From contig NC_089492.1 in the NCBI RefSeq assembly GCF_036850765.1, positions 103,373,022 to 103,437,021 on the forward strand: 64,000 nt of DNA, given 5' to 3'. Shown here piece after piece: positions 36,301 to 45,981 of the stretch (positions are counted from its first letter, which is position 1; each line of letters starts with the position of its first letter). The notes under the pieces are model-generated. The model worked only from the letters and a program-made list of their open reading frames with translations, did not search any database and was not told where the DNA came from. Origin of the DNA: Saccopteryx bilineata. Its lineage: Eukaryota > Chordata > Mammalia > Chiroptera > Emballonuridae. Both the position numbers and the translations under genes were made by a program.

Positions 36301-39252
36301 TGAGCGCAGGGTGCAGCCTGAGTGTGAGCGCAGGGTGCAGCCTGAGTGTGAGCGCAGGGAAGCAGCCTGAGTGTGAGCGCAGGGTAGCAGCCTGAGTGTG
36401 AGCGCGGGGTAGCAGCCTGAGTGTGAGCGCGGGGTAGCAGCCTGAGTGTGAGCGCAGGGTGCAGCCTGAGTGTGAGCGCAGGGAAGCAGCCTGAGTGTGA
36501 GCGCGGGGTAGCAGCCTGAGTGTGAGCGCGGGGAGGCAGCCTGAGTGTGAGCGCGGGGAGGCAGCCTGAGTGTGAGCGCGGGGAGGCAGCCTGAGTGTGA
36601 GCGCGGGGAGGCAGCCTGAGTGTGAGCGCGGGGTGGCAGCCTGAGTGTGAGCGCGGGGTGGCAGCCTGAGTGTGAGCGCGGGGTGCAGCCTGAGTGTGAG
36701 CGCAGGGTGGCAGCCTGAGTGTGAGCGCAGTGAGGCAGCCTGAGTGTGAGCGCAGGGTGCAACCTGAGTGTGAGCGCAGGGTGCAGCCTGAGTGTGAGCG
36801 CAGGGTGGCAGCCTGAGTGTGAGCGCAGGGAGGCAGCCTGAGTGAGAGCGCAGGGTGGCAGCCTGAGTGAGCGCAGGGTGCAGCCTGAGTGTGAGCGCAG
36901 GGAGGCAGCCTGAGTGAGAGCGCAGGGTGGCAGCCTGAGTGAGCGCAGGGAGGCAGCCTGAGTGTGAGCGCAGGGTGGCAGCCTGAGTGAGCGCAGGGTG
37001 GCAGCCTGAGTGTGAGCGCAGGGTGGCAGCCTGAGTGTGTGCGCGGGGTGGCAGCCTGAGTGTGAGCGCAGGGTGGCAGCCTGAGTGTGAGCGCAGGGTG
37101 GCAGCCTGAGTGAGCGCAGGGTGGCAGCCTGAGTGTGAGCGCAGGGTGGCAGCCTGAGTGTGAGCGCAGGGTGGCAGCCTGAGTGTGAGCGCAGGGTGGC
37201 AGCCTGAGTGAGAGCGCAGGGTGCAGCCTGAGTGTGAGCGCAGGGTGCAGCCTGAGTGTGAGCGCAGGGAAGCAGCCTGAGTGTGAGCGCAGGGAGGCAG
37301 CCTGAGTGTGAGCGCAGGGAGGCAGCCTGAGTGAGCTCAGGGTGCAGCCTGAGTGTGAGCGCAGGGTGCAGCCTGAGTGTGAGCGCAGGGTGCAGCCTGA
37401 GTGTGAGCGCAGGGAAGCAGCCTGAGTGTGAGCGCAGGGTGGCAGCCTGAGTGTGAGCGCAGGGTGGCAGCCTGAGTGAGAGCGCAGGGTGCAGCCTGAG
37501 TGTGAGCGCAGGGAAGCAGCCTGAGTGTGAGCGCAGGGAAGCAGCCTGAGTGTGAGCGCAGGGAGGCAGCCTGAGTGAGCGCAGGGTGGCAGCCTGAGTG
37601 TGAGGGCAGGGTGCAGCCTGAGTGTGAGGGCAGGGTGCAGCCTGAGTGTGAGCGCAGGGTAGCAGCCTGAGTGTGAGCGCAGGGTGCAGCCTGAGTGTGA
37701 GCGCAGGGAAGCAGCCTGAGTGTGAGCGCGGGGTAGTAGCCTGAGTGTGAGCGCAGGGAAGCAGCCTGTGTGAGCTCAGGGTGCAGCCTGAGTGTGAGCG
37801 CAGGGTGCAGCCTGAGTGTGAGCGCAGGGTGGCAGCCTGAGTGTGAGCGCAGGGAGGCAGCCTGAGTGTGAGCGCGGGGTAGCAGCCTGAGTTTGAGCGC
37901 GGGGAAGCAGCCTGAGTTTGAGCGCGGGGAAGCAGCCTGAGTGAGCTCAGGGTGCAGCCTGAGTGTGAGCGCAGGGTGCAGCCTGAGTGTGAGCGCAGGG
38001 TGCAGCCTGAGTGTGAGCGCAGGGAAGCAGCCTGAGTGTGAGCGCGGGGTAGCAGCCTGAGTGTGAGCGCAGGGAAGCAGCCTGAGTGAGCTCAGGGTGC
38101 AGCCTGAGTGTGAGCGCAGGGAAGCAGCCTGAGTGTGAGCGCAGGGTAGCAGCCTGAGTGTGAGCGCAGGGAAGCAGCCTGAGTGAGCTCAGGGTGCAGC
38201 CTGAGTGTGAGCGCAGGGTGGCAGCCTGAGTGTGAGCGCAGGGTGGCAGCCTGAGTGTGAGCGCAGGGTGCAGCCTGAGTGTGAGCGCAGGGTGCAGCCT
38301 GAGTGTGAGCGCAGGGAAGCAGCCTGAGTGTGAGCGCAGGGAAGCAGCCTGAGTGTGAGCGCAGGGTAGCAGCCTGAGTGTGAGCGCAGGGAAGCAGCCT
38401 GAGTGAGCTCAGGGTGCAGCCTGAGTGTGAGCGCAGGGTGCAGCCTGAGTGTGAGCGCAGGGTAGCAGCCTGAGTGTGAGCGCAGGGTGCAGCCTGAGTG
38501 TGAGCGCAGGGAAGCAGCCTGAGTGTGAGCGCAGGGTAGCAGCCTGAGTGTGAGCGCAGGGTGGCAGCCTGAGTGAGAGCGCAGGGTGCAGCCTGAGTGT
38601 GAGCGCAGGGAAGCAGCCTGAGTGTGAGCGCAGGGAGGCAGCCTGAGTGTGAGCGCAGGGAGGCAGCCTGAGTGAGCGCAGGGTGGCAGCCTGAGTGTGA
38701 GGGCAGGGTGCAGCCTGAGTGTGAGGGCAGGGAAGCAGCCTGAGTGTGAGCGCAGGGAAGCAGCCTGAGTGTGAGCGCGGGGTAGTAGCCTGAGTGTGAG
38801 CGCAGGGAAGCAGCCTGAGTGAGCTCAGGGTGCAGCCTGAGTGTGAGCGCAGGGTGCAGCCTGAGTGTGAGCGCAGGGTGGCAGCCTGAGTGTGAGCGCA
38901 GGGTGGCAGCCTGAGTGTGAGCGCAGGGTGCAGCCTGAGTGTGAGCGCAGGGTGGCAGCCTGAGTGAGCGCAGGGTGGCAGCCTGAGTGTGAGCGCAGGG
39001 TGGCAGCCTGAGTGTGAGCGCAGGGTGCAGCCTGAGTGTGAGCGCAGGGTGGCAGCCTGAGTGAGCGCAGGGTGGCAGCCTGAGTGTGAGCGCAGGGTGG
39101 CAGCCTGAGTGTGAGCGCAGGGTGGCAGCCTGAGTGTGAGCGCAGGGTGGCAGCCTGAGTGTGAGCGCAAGGTGCAGCCTGAGTGTGAGCGCAGGGTAGC
39201 AGCTGAGGGTGGTCGCCTGAGTGTGAGCGCAGGGTAGCAGCTGAGGGCGGTC
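30320..39252 (+). repeat. Giant minisatellite, 8.9 kb, about 360 units of 22-25 bp
   Basis: The invariant core is CCTGAGTGTGAGCGCAGGG. Units end in GTG, GT, AGG, AAG or GTAG before the next GCAG, giving 24- and 25-bp forms. A 23-bp form lacks one TG (CCTGAGTGAGCGC), and others carry GCGCGGGG, GAGCTCAGGG or GAGGGCAGG. The array is almost unbroken. Its edges are degenerate: GCAGCCTGCGTG at 30321, and CAGCTGAGGGTGGTCG with CAGCTGAGGGCGGTCG at 39201-39252. Rare variants recur at fixed offset, revealing a higher-order repeat of about 3.4 kb. It lies wholly inside one TTC7A intron. The + strand is G-rich and has frequent TGA; the minus strand is largely free of stops. No coding function is supported. 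Confidence 0.98.
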
Positions 39253-39429
39253 GTACATGGGGACCAGATGAGGACCACTGGAGAGATGCAGGGACTTCCA
39301 AAGTCACATAACACTCCTCTTACTTACGGAAGGCAAAAGCATAGGGTCAACCATGATATCCTTCAGTGCATCCTTTCCCCAAGGGGTCAGAGAGGCGAAA
39401 AAGAACCACAGAGGGCAGCTCTGAATCGG

Positions 39430-39560
39430 GCAGCTCAGAAAGAGCCAGCTGTGAATCGGGAGACCCGGGTTGGAAACTCAGTTCTGCCACTTACTATCCA
39501 GGTAACTTCGGGTATGTCCCCTACATTCCCTGGGCCTCAGAACTTTCAACCATGAAATAC
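39430..39560 (+). repeat. MIR SINE fragment
   Basis: GACCCGGGTTGGAAACTCAG, TTCTGCCACTTACTATCCAG, GTAACTTCGGGTATGTCCCC and GGGCCTCAGAACTTTCAACC match MIR in sense order. Confidence 0.7.
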
Positions 39561-39761
39561 CCACCCCGTCAGGTGGCCGCAGTGCTGGAAAAGGTCAGGT
39601 GCGCACTAACTTGCTCTAGAATTGCAAGGGAGGGAGAGAGTGGGTGAGGGTCTCCACCTGGGTTTTGTGCAGTCACATGGCTGCTGTAGGTAAAGGAGGT
39701 ATGAAAGCAGTGTACCACTGGGAAGGGAACAGGTGAAAAGATCTTTGAGAACCCCTCACCC

Positions 39762-40032
39762 CAGTGGTCCCCAACCCCCAGGCCGTGGACCAGTACCGGC
39801 AGAGAAAGAATAAATAACTTACATTATTTCCGTTTTATTTATATTTAAGTTTGAACGATGTTTTATTTTTAAAAAATGACCAGATTCCCTCTGTTACATC
39901 CGTCTAAGACTCACTCTTGACGCTTGTCATGGTCACGTGATACATTTATCCGTCCCACCCTAAAGGCCGGTCCGTGAAAATATTTTCTGACATTAAATTG
40001 GTCCGTGACCCAAAACAGGTTGGGGACCACTG
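39762..40032. mobile_element. Non-autonomous hAT element, 271 bp, with perfect target duplication
   Basis: Ends CAGTGGTCCCCAACC and GGTTGGGGACCACTG form a perfect 15-bp inverted repeat. The 8-bp duplication CCTCACCC is intact at 39754-39761 and 40033-40040. The AT-rich interior (TTTTATTTATATTTAAG and surrounding bases) has no open frame. Its near-perfect ends and duplication indicate recent movement. Confidence 0.94.
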
Positions 40033-40043
40033 CCTCACCCTAC

Positions 40044-40256
40044 CAGTGGTCATCGAACTCATTAGTCAACAGAGCCAAACATCAACAGTACAACGATAGA
40101 AATTTCTTTTGAGAGCCAAATTTTTTAAACGTAAACTCTAGAGGTAGGTACATTCCTTATCGAGGTAGCGCCTGCACGTGGTATTTTGTGGAAGAGCCGC
40201 ACTCAAGGGGCCAAAGAGCCGCATGTGGCTCGCGAGCTGCAGTTTGCCAACCACTG
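40044..40256. mobile_element. Second non-autonomous hAT element, 213 bp, different family
   Basis: It starts CAGTGGTCATCGAACTC and ends GAGCTGCAGTTTGCCAACC then ACTG; the ends are imperfect inverted repeats. The internal AAGAGCCGCATGTGGCTCGC is typical of a hAT family common in bat genomes (recalled). It begins 11 bases after the previous element. I could not find a clean 8-bp target duplication: CACCCTAC and CCCTGGAC agree at four of eight positions. Confidence 0.85.
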
Positions 40257-40899
40257 CCCTGGACGTATTGTGATGAGCAGGGAGGGCCGGTGCTGTAACC
40301 TGAGCGAATCTTGCAGAGGCCGGAACCACAACGACAGAGCTACCCGCTGCTACTCCTCAGGCCACAGGAGGAAGCAGCTGGAGATTGGAAAGTGAGGTCC
40401 TGGATGGGAGAAGGATGATTGGGGTGGTTGTAGAGGGGCAGAGCTGGGCACCTCAGTCAACTGTTTGTTTCTCACAACTCAGGTTGAGCCCCATTGGAGG
40501 GTTGTGAAATAGAACTCTTGAAAAAAATTGAAATAGACTGTTAGAGAATAGGTTAGAAACTACCTCAGTGTATCATCCACGGTCGGGGTGGTGTTGTGAT
40601 GAAGAGTAGCTCAGTGGTTACTGGTGTGTGTGTTCTGGGCCACGGTTGGGGTCAGAGATTGAGCAGCCTGCCACCACGGGCTGCCCAGGGCACTGAATCC
40701 CAGCTTGTCCTTGTGTAGAGTCACTCCTTTTCTGTGACTAAGGCTCAGGCCAGGGACAGAAGGCAGGCGGTCGTGTCCCCTCTCGGGATTCAGGAGGGTC
40801 TTTGATATCACTTCCTAATTTGTGACTGAGGGGAGGGGTCTACTTAGGTGGCGCTTGCTACAGCTATCAGGTTGTGACCCAAGAAAATTCTGGAAGATG

Positions 40900-41073
40900 G
40901 CCTGGCCTGTGGTGGCACAGTGGATAAAGCATCGACCTGGAATGCTGAGGTCGCCAGTGCAAAACCCTGGGCTTGCCTGGTCAAGGCTCATATGGGAGTT
41001 GATGCTTCCTGCTCCTCCCCCTTTCTCTCTCTCTCTCCCCTCTCTAAAATGAATAAATAAAATCTTTAAAAAT
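40900..41073 (+). mobile_element. tRNA-derived SINE, bat type B
   Basis: The head GTGGTGGCACAGTGGATAAA and diverged box B CGCCAGTGCAAAACC are followed by GGGCTTGCCTGGTCAAGG, a CT-rich stretch and AATGAATAAATAAAATC. Direct repeats ATTCTGGAAG flank it at 40887-40896 and 41074-41083. Confidence 0.92.
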
Positions 41074-41082
41074 ATTCTGGAA

Positions 41083-41640
41083 GGGCGGGCCTCTCCCCGC
41101 GGCCCGGCTTGTCCCAGCCGCCGTCCGGCAGGCCCGCGGCGCCTCCCACGCCACCCGCACCCCCGGCCACCCGGGTGCCTCCTCCATGGACACCGGGAGC
41201 CTGGCTGAGGAGAAGGGACTTTGCTGTCAGAACCCCAACTGTATGGACAAGGGGCGGGCAGCCAAGGTCCTAGCTCCAGCCCAGCTCTGGCCAGCCTGGA
41301 GTACAGCAGTGCTGACATTGGCATCAGCAGCCAGAAGGCTGCCCAGCCTTCAGGAGGAGAGCCCCCACCCTGTCACTGGTGGGGACCCACTTGGAACAAA
41401 TGGCACAGACTCACTTCAGGGACCTGAGTGATCAGAGGGAGGAGGGCTAGTCCAGGAGAACATCCTGGAAGAGGTGGCCTCTGGTGGAAGTGAAAACATG
41501 GATAGGCGGAGCAGGAAGGGGAAACTGCCAAAGACAGGTGTTGCCAAGGGGATGCAGTGGCTGGAGGCCAGGGTGAGAGGAGGTGAATGATCCCCAGGCT
41601 TGGTGAGGGGTGGGGAGCAAAATAAAATAAAAAAAAAAAA
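41083..41640 (+). pseudogene. Processed retrocopy of an unidentified transcript
   Basis: An intron-less insert of about 555 bases starts with a very GC-rich, CpG-rich leader (GGGCGGGCCTCTCCCCGCGG onward). It contains ATGGACACCGGGAGCCTG at 41187 and ends AAAATAAAATAAAAAAAAAA, with flanking copies of AATATTCTGGAA at 41071-41082 and 41639-41650. These are the marks of L1-mediated retroposition of a polyadenylated mRNA. The first frame encodes 81 residues, including CQNPNCMDKGRAAKV, which reminds me of the N-terminal region of PLEKHG5; this is recalled and uncertain. Downstream the sequence no longer resembles that protein, so the source is unresolved. Confidence 0.75.
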
Positions 41641-43506
41641 TATTCTGGAAAATTGAGCTAATTATAGATACAAAATTACATCTAATAACAATAGTTTACA
41701 TTCATTCAAGCACTGCTCTAAATGGTGCAACTCCACATTCTGCAGGTGAGGACCTTTGGGCCTTCTAAACACTAAGTGACTTGCTCAAGGCCCCATGGCT
41801 GTGAGGTGCTGAGCCAGGATCAGAGCCAGTGTCGGGACGCTTGTCCTCCAACCTGGCCCTAACTTTGGCCTCGCAGCCCTCCTGAGTCCTGCAGAGCCAG
41901 GTACCCAGGAGACAGGTCTCAGCGTCTCCAGCCTCAGGCCCTCCCAGCTGGTCGGGGCTGGGCTGTAGGCAGCTATGGGGTTTCCTCAGCTGCTGCACCC
42001 CCCCCCTGAACCCCAGCTTCTCAGCTCTGAGTATCAGAGGTCCAGCTCCCCAATTCCCTCAGGCTTTTGGGGGTTTTTAATGACCAGCCTACCAACCTGG
42101 AAGTGGCCCTGCCCGAGCCAGCAGCTCGAGCTGGACCTCGGGGGACTGGAGGGCGCCCCGGTCAGCGTTTGCCAGGATGGTGGTTGAGCCACAGAGGGAT
42201 CCGGCCTCCTCAGCCCCCTCTCTCCGATTGAGCTCACGCTCTCAGCGCCCCCTGTACTTTGGTTTTGTGTTTCCCTCTCCGTTCACTGACTGAGTCCTCA
42301 CCACAGCCGTGCCCAAATGGCGGATTCTGCTCAACGTGCTGCTCCACGGTGATGGCCTCTGTCTCAGCATCTCAACTCCACACTCCAGGGAAAGAGTCCA
42401 TCCTAGCCCCCACAAGCTATGGCCAGTCGCCATGCCATAGAGGCACAGAGCTGCCTCTCTCCTAAAGGAGTAGGGTTGAGCCTAGGCAGGGACAGCAGTG
42501 GGCAGGGCACAGTGGCTTGGGTGCCAGAAGCCAGCTTAGGTTTGATTCTGCTCCCTGTCTGGCTGACTTCATGGGCCTCTACTGGGGGAAGACACCCCAC
42601 ATGAGGGGCCCTTGTGGGTCACAGTAGGCTTTGGCTAAGATTTGTTAAGCCCCGTTGCTATGGGGAAGTATCTGTCTTGTTCTTGGTGACATGAACTTGG
42701 ATGCACTGCCACACCAGACATGTGGACAGATGACATTCCTGGACCTGAGAGGAGGAAGGGGGCATTTCTGGAAGGCCCGTGGACTGTGAGTGGGCATGGC
42801 TGAGACCCCCAGCTGTCCCCTGCCACCCTCACTGGCCTGACTGCCATGGGTGACCTAGAGGGCTCGGGAGGCTGCCTTGTGTAAGCCCTTCTCTCAGTGT
42901 CATGTGTTGTATATGATGATGTGTGCACACATAACCTGTGCTGGTTGGTCCCTTTCCAACTAGAACAGGATAAAGACAGCCTCAGGCCTTTTTCCCCTGA
43001 AAATTTTTAGTTCTCTGCCTCAAGGAGCGAGCTCATAGGTTGGCAGCCTGACCGCTTCAGGGTGGGTAGTGTCCCCCAGGCCCAGGCCCAGATCCCTGCC
43101 TGTTTCCCTGTCCCTGACAGGGACAGACACAGGCACCTACAGAGGCCAGATGAGGAAAGGACCAGGCACACGCGGCCTGGGCCTGCGTCCCTGCTCTCAG
43201 CAGAGCACACGATAGGAGATGCAGGTCTCAGACGCAAGGGAGGCTCTCCCAGAGAGCTAGTGCCCTGTGACCTTGAGCACAGGGCCCTGGGTGGGTGGGG
43301 AGATCCAGGGAGTCACTGGTAGAGATAACAGCTTTGACACTTTTACTCTGGCTGTGTGGCCTCAGACAAGTGACCTGGTCTCTCTGGTCATGCTGCGCAC
43401 ACATGAAGAATTGCAGTTCTGAGTGACCAGAGCTGATGACCGTGTGTGGCCTAAATGCCAAGGCCAGCAGAGCCCTCCCAGTAACCTTTGCCTCACCTCT
43501 TTGCAG

Positions 43507-43624
43507 CTGGAGGAGGCTGAGTGTTTTGCCATGATGGTGATCAACCTTGGGGAAGAAGCTGGGGAGTTCCTCTCCAAGGGCTACCTGGCGCTGGGTCTCA
43601 CCTACAGCCTGCAGGCCACCGACG
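43507..43624 (+). CDS. TTC7A: TTC7A coding exon g
   Basis: The exon is 118 bases, encoding 39 codons plus one base. It starts [20 protein letters not shown] and ends [12 protein letters not shown], with one G of the next Ala codon before donor GTGAGT; the acceptor is [24 protein letters not shown] is helix A of the next TPR. Recalled human protein has His in place of Cys in AEC, Ser for Asn in VIN and Pro for Ser in FLSK. Confidence 0.96.
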
Positions 43625-44760
43625 GTGAGTGCCAGGATCTCAGAGTCTCTGCCTGAGTGACTCAGGCCTCCTCTGGCCTCCCAGGCCTCTTGTTCCATCT
43701 GTGTCCACCTCCCAGCACATCCCCACCGACTCCTCTGGGAGAGATGTGTACACACACATACATACCCGCTGCACTCCCCAGCCCCGTTTCTACCCTTCCG
43801 CCTAGATTTCACCACTCTCAGAGAGGGCTTCTTCATCAACCAGTTCTTCCCGCCCTTCACGGCCCAGCCCCAGCTCCCGGCACAACCCGTGCCTGCCTCT
43901 GGGACTCCTGTGGTGCTGGCAGCCTCCTCTGGGGGCACAGCACAGCACAGCTGCCAGCCCTGACCTCACATTCTAGTCCTCCTTTAACCTCGGCACTGCT
44001 GTGATCTTCCGGGGTCTTTCAGATCCCCCGCACGCATGGTGTAGAGCTGGGGGTATGCAGCAGGTGTTAAATACTTGTGGTTGGTGGAAGGGTTTCACTC
44101 CTGCCACCCATCCATGCCAGCTCAGCTGGGTGTCCTCCACGGGTCAGGTAGCTTGAGGGAAAGGGAGTGATGGGCCCCCCAGTCTAAATCTGGGATAGGA
44201 ATTGGCCCCTGAAAATCTGATAGAGGTTACTGGGGGGCTTGAAGCGGGAGAGTTAGCGTTCAGCGGGTAGAGACTTTCCGTTAGGAATAATGAAGAAGTT
44301 CTGGAGATGGATGATGGTGATGATTACACAACATTGTGGGTGTACTTAACGCCACTGAATTGTACACTTAAAATTTGTTAAAGTGGTTAAAAAGCAGCAG
44401 CAGCCTCTCTTTAAGGGTAAGGAAGCCTATGGAGGCATGTGGCCAGGATGGAAGTGGGAAGCTTTTTCTCCAGGCTCGGGCCTTTGAGAGGGTGGGGTTG
44501 GTCTGGGTGGCAAAGAAGGTGGTGGAGTGGAAGAACTTGTGCCAAGAAGCATGCCGGGTGGCTGGGGCCCGGTGGACACCGCACACCCTTCCCCAGTAAC
44601 CAGGGTGGTGGGTGGCGTCAGTCTGGAGCTGCTTAAATGCATGCGTTTGCCAGACAGGACCCGCGGGAGCCTCCCCCGCAGAGCCCGTGTGCCTGGGGTG
44701 GGGCCGGGCTGGTCGGCACCCGCAGCCCCCTCACGGCTGTCTCTGTTCTGTCTTCTGCAG
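43625..44760 (+). other. TTC7A: TTC7A intron between exons g and h
   Basis: 1.1 kb. An L1 3'-end fragment occupies 44285-44400. The remainder has no feature I recognise. Confidence 0.85.
44285..44400 (+). mobile_element. L1 3'-UTR fragment
   Basis: GTTCTGGAGATGGATGATGG, GATTACACAACATTGTGGGT, GTACTTAACGCCACTGAATT and GTACACTTAAAATTTGTTAA match the 3' end of old mammalian L1 families. Confidence 0.75.
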
Positions 44761-44818
44761 CGACTCTGAAAAGCAGGCAGGATGAGTTGCACCGGAAAGC
44801 GCTGCAGACCCTGGAGAG
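44761..44818 (+). CDS. TTC7A: TTC7A coding exon h
   Basis: This small exon of 58 bases has a split codon at each end: CG completes Ala, then TLKSRQDELHRKALQTLE, then AG of Arg before donor GTGAGG. The acceptor is TGTCTTCTGCAG. It forms the start of TPR helix B (ELHRKALQTLE). Skipping it would shift the frame, so it is expected to be constitutive. Confidence 0.95.
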
Positions 44819-45908
44819 GTGAGGGGCCCGAACTGCACAGGGACAGGTGGCCAGTGCCCCATGTTTATCTGTGTTTATCTCAGGGGACCCTCTGGTGTAG
44901 ATGGAGCAGAGGTTTATGTCCCCATTTTGTTGACCAGGGAACCGAGGCTCTGAGAGCTCACAGGTGAGGCAGGGACAACAGGCCTTTGAGACTGGGTAGG
45001 TGGCTGAGTCTTTCAACACTGGTGGGCTGCCTCCTACCCCAGGCTGAGCCCCAGCCCTCCTGAGCTCAAGGCTCTAAAATGGAAATGATAACTTAGTTGT
45101 TGTGATAATTATCTGAGGAAAAGCAGGAAGAGCACCTTGCACAGTACCTTACCTATAATAGGAGCTCAAAAATTCAAGGGCTGTAAAAACCCACACACAC
45201 ATCCGTAGTGCTCTCAGAGGTTTCTGGCAGCCAGGATCTGGAAGATGTGAGTAGGGAGTGGGAAGGGGGGACAGAGAAGCCCCCCCGCCAGCATGGCCTT
45301 CCCTCCCTCTGACCCATCCCCCTGAGCTCCTGTCTCCCACAGCCCCGAGTCCCTGAGCACCCCTCCCCACTCCTTCCTCAGAGCCTATGTGTCCTGTCCC
45401 CCATTCCCCCAGTGGAACCCAGGGAGGTCAGCGAGACCCATCCTAGGTCCCCAGGACAGGGGGACGTTTCCTTCCTTCCCTTGCCACCTCTTCATTCCTA
45501 AAGCTTCTTGCCCGGAGAGGCCGTTCCCAGCCCCTCCTCCCTCAGGAAGGTGTCCCCTTCCGTCCTGCAGTAGAAAGGACAGGCTCCAGGCTGGGTACAA
45601 GGCCACAGCTACGCCAATGGCTGCCCAGAGATGAGGGGCTTTCCCTCCCCTAATTTTACCCCTCCCGGGAGGCCCCTCTACCTCAGCCAGAGCCGTCTAG
45701 GAGACTGCTGCCCCTGCCAGTCGCTTTCTGCCCAAGCCATCATCTTCCAGCTGGGCACCCTTCCACACAGGGCCGGGCAGAACCCCCAACACTTCACCCG
45801 CAGTGCCCAGCACAGTGCCCATGCCTCCAGTGGCATGCTGGAGGCCTGTGTCACACACCAGGTGCTCAACCCTCGGTGACTGATTTGGTGCTCCCTCTCT
45901 CCATACAG
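44819..45908 (+). other. TTC7A: TTC7A intron between exons h and i
   Basis: 1.1 kb, C-rich in the second half. A MIR-like tail lies at about 45070-45180 (ATGGAAATGATAACTTAG, GAGCACCTTGCACAGTACC). Nothing else is recognised. Confidence 0.8.
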
Positions 45909-45981
45909 AGCCCAGGAGCTGGCGCCTGGTGACCCCCAGGTCATCCTCTATGTCTCCCTGCAGCTGGCCCTCGTCCGACAG
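45909..45981 (+). CDS. TTC7A: TTC7A coding exon i
   Basis: The exon is 73 bases: A completes the split Arg codon, then [20 protein letters not shown] and LVRQ. The acceptor is CTCCATACAG and the donor [19 protein letters not shown] closes the preceding TPR helix B with its usual proline, and [14 protein letters not shown] is helix A of the next TPR. Confidence 0.95.

Larger units (their letters stand above)
27279..43506 (+). other. TTC7A: TTC7A intron between exons f and g, 16.2 kb
   Basis: The intron holds a G-quadruplex motif, a SINE, a MIR, the 8.9-kb minisatellite, two hAT elements, a SINE and a processed retrocopy. 27850-28760 and 41800-43500 show nothing I can name beyond MIR-like traces at about 41690-41830 and 43318-43400. 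More than half of this intron is tandem repeat. Confidence 0.9.

Noticed and set aside
35002..36762. 586-residue minus-strand open frame (and 388-, 301- and 160-residue frames at 38092-39314) as genes
   Set aside because: They are translations of the minisatellite, whose minus strand lacks stops in most frames. Unit lengths of 22-25 bases keep shifting the frame and no conserved domain exists.
30320..39252. CRISPR-like array
   Set aside because: Units abut directly with no unique spacers, and the host is clearly a mammal.
30320..39252. Origin of the minisatellite from the type C SINE, which contains CTTGAGCGCGGG and GCTTGAGTGTGGG
   Set aside because: Only short similarity to the unit, and neither edge of the array carries SINE sequence. 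It remains a possibility without real support.
41083..41200. CpG-island promoter of an independent gene
   Set aside because: The GC-rich stretch is bounded by target-site duplications and followed by an A-tail, so it is the 5' end of a retrocopy. Promoter activity remains untested.
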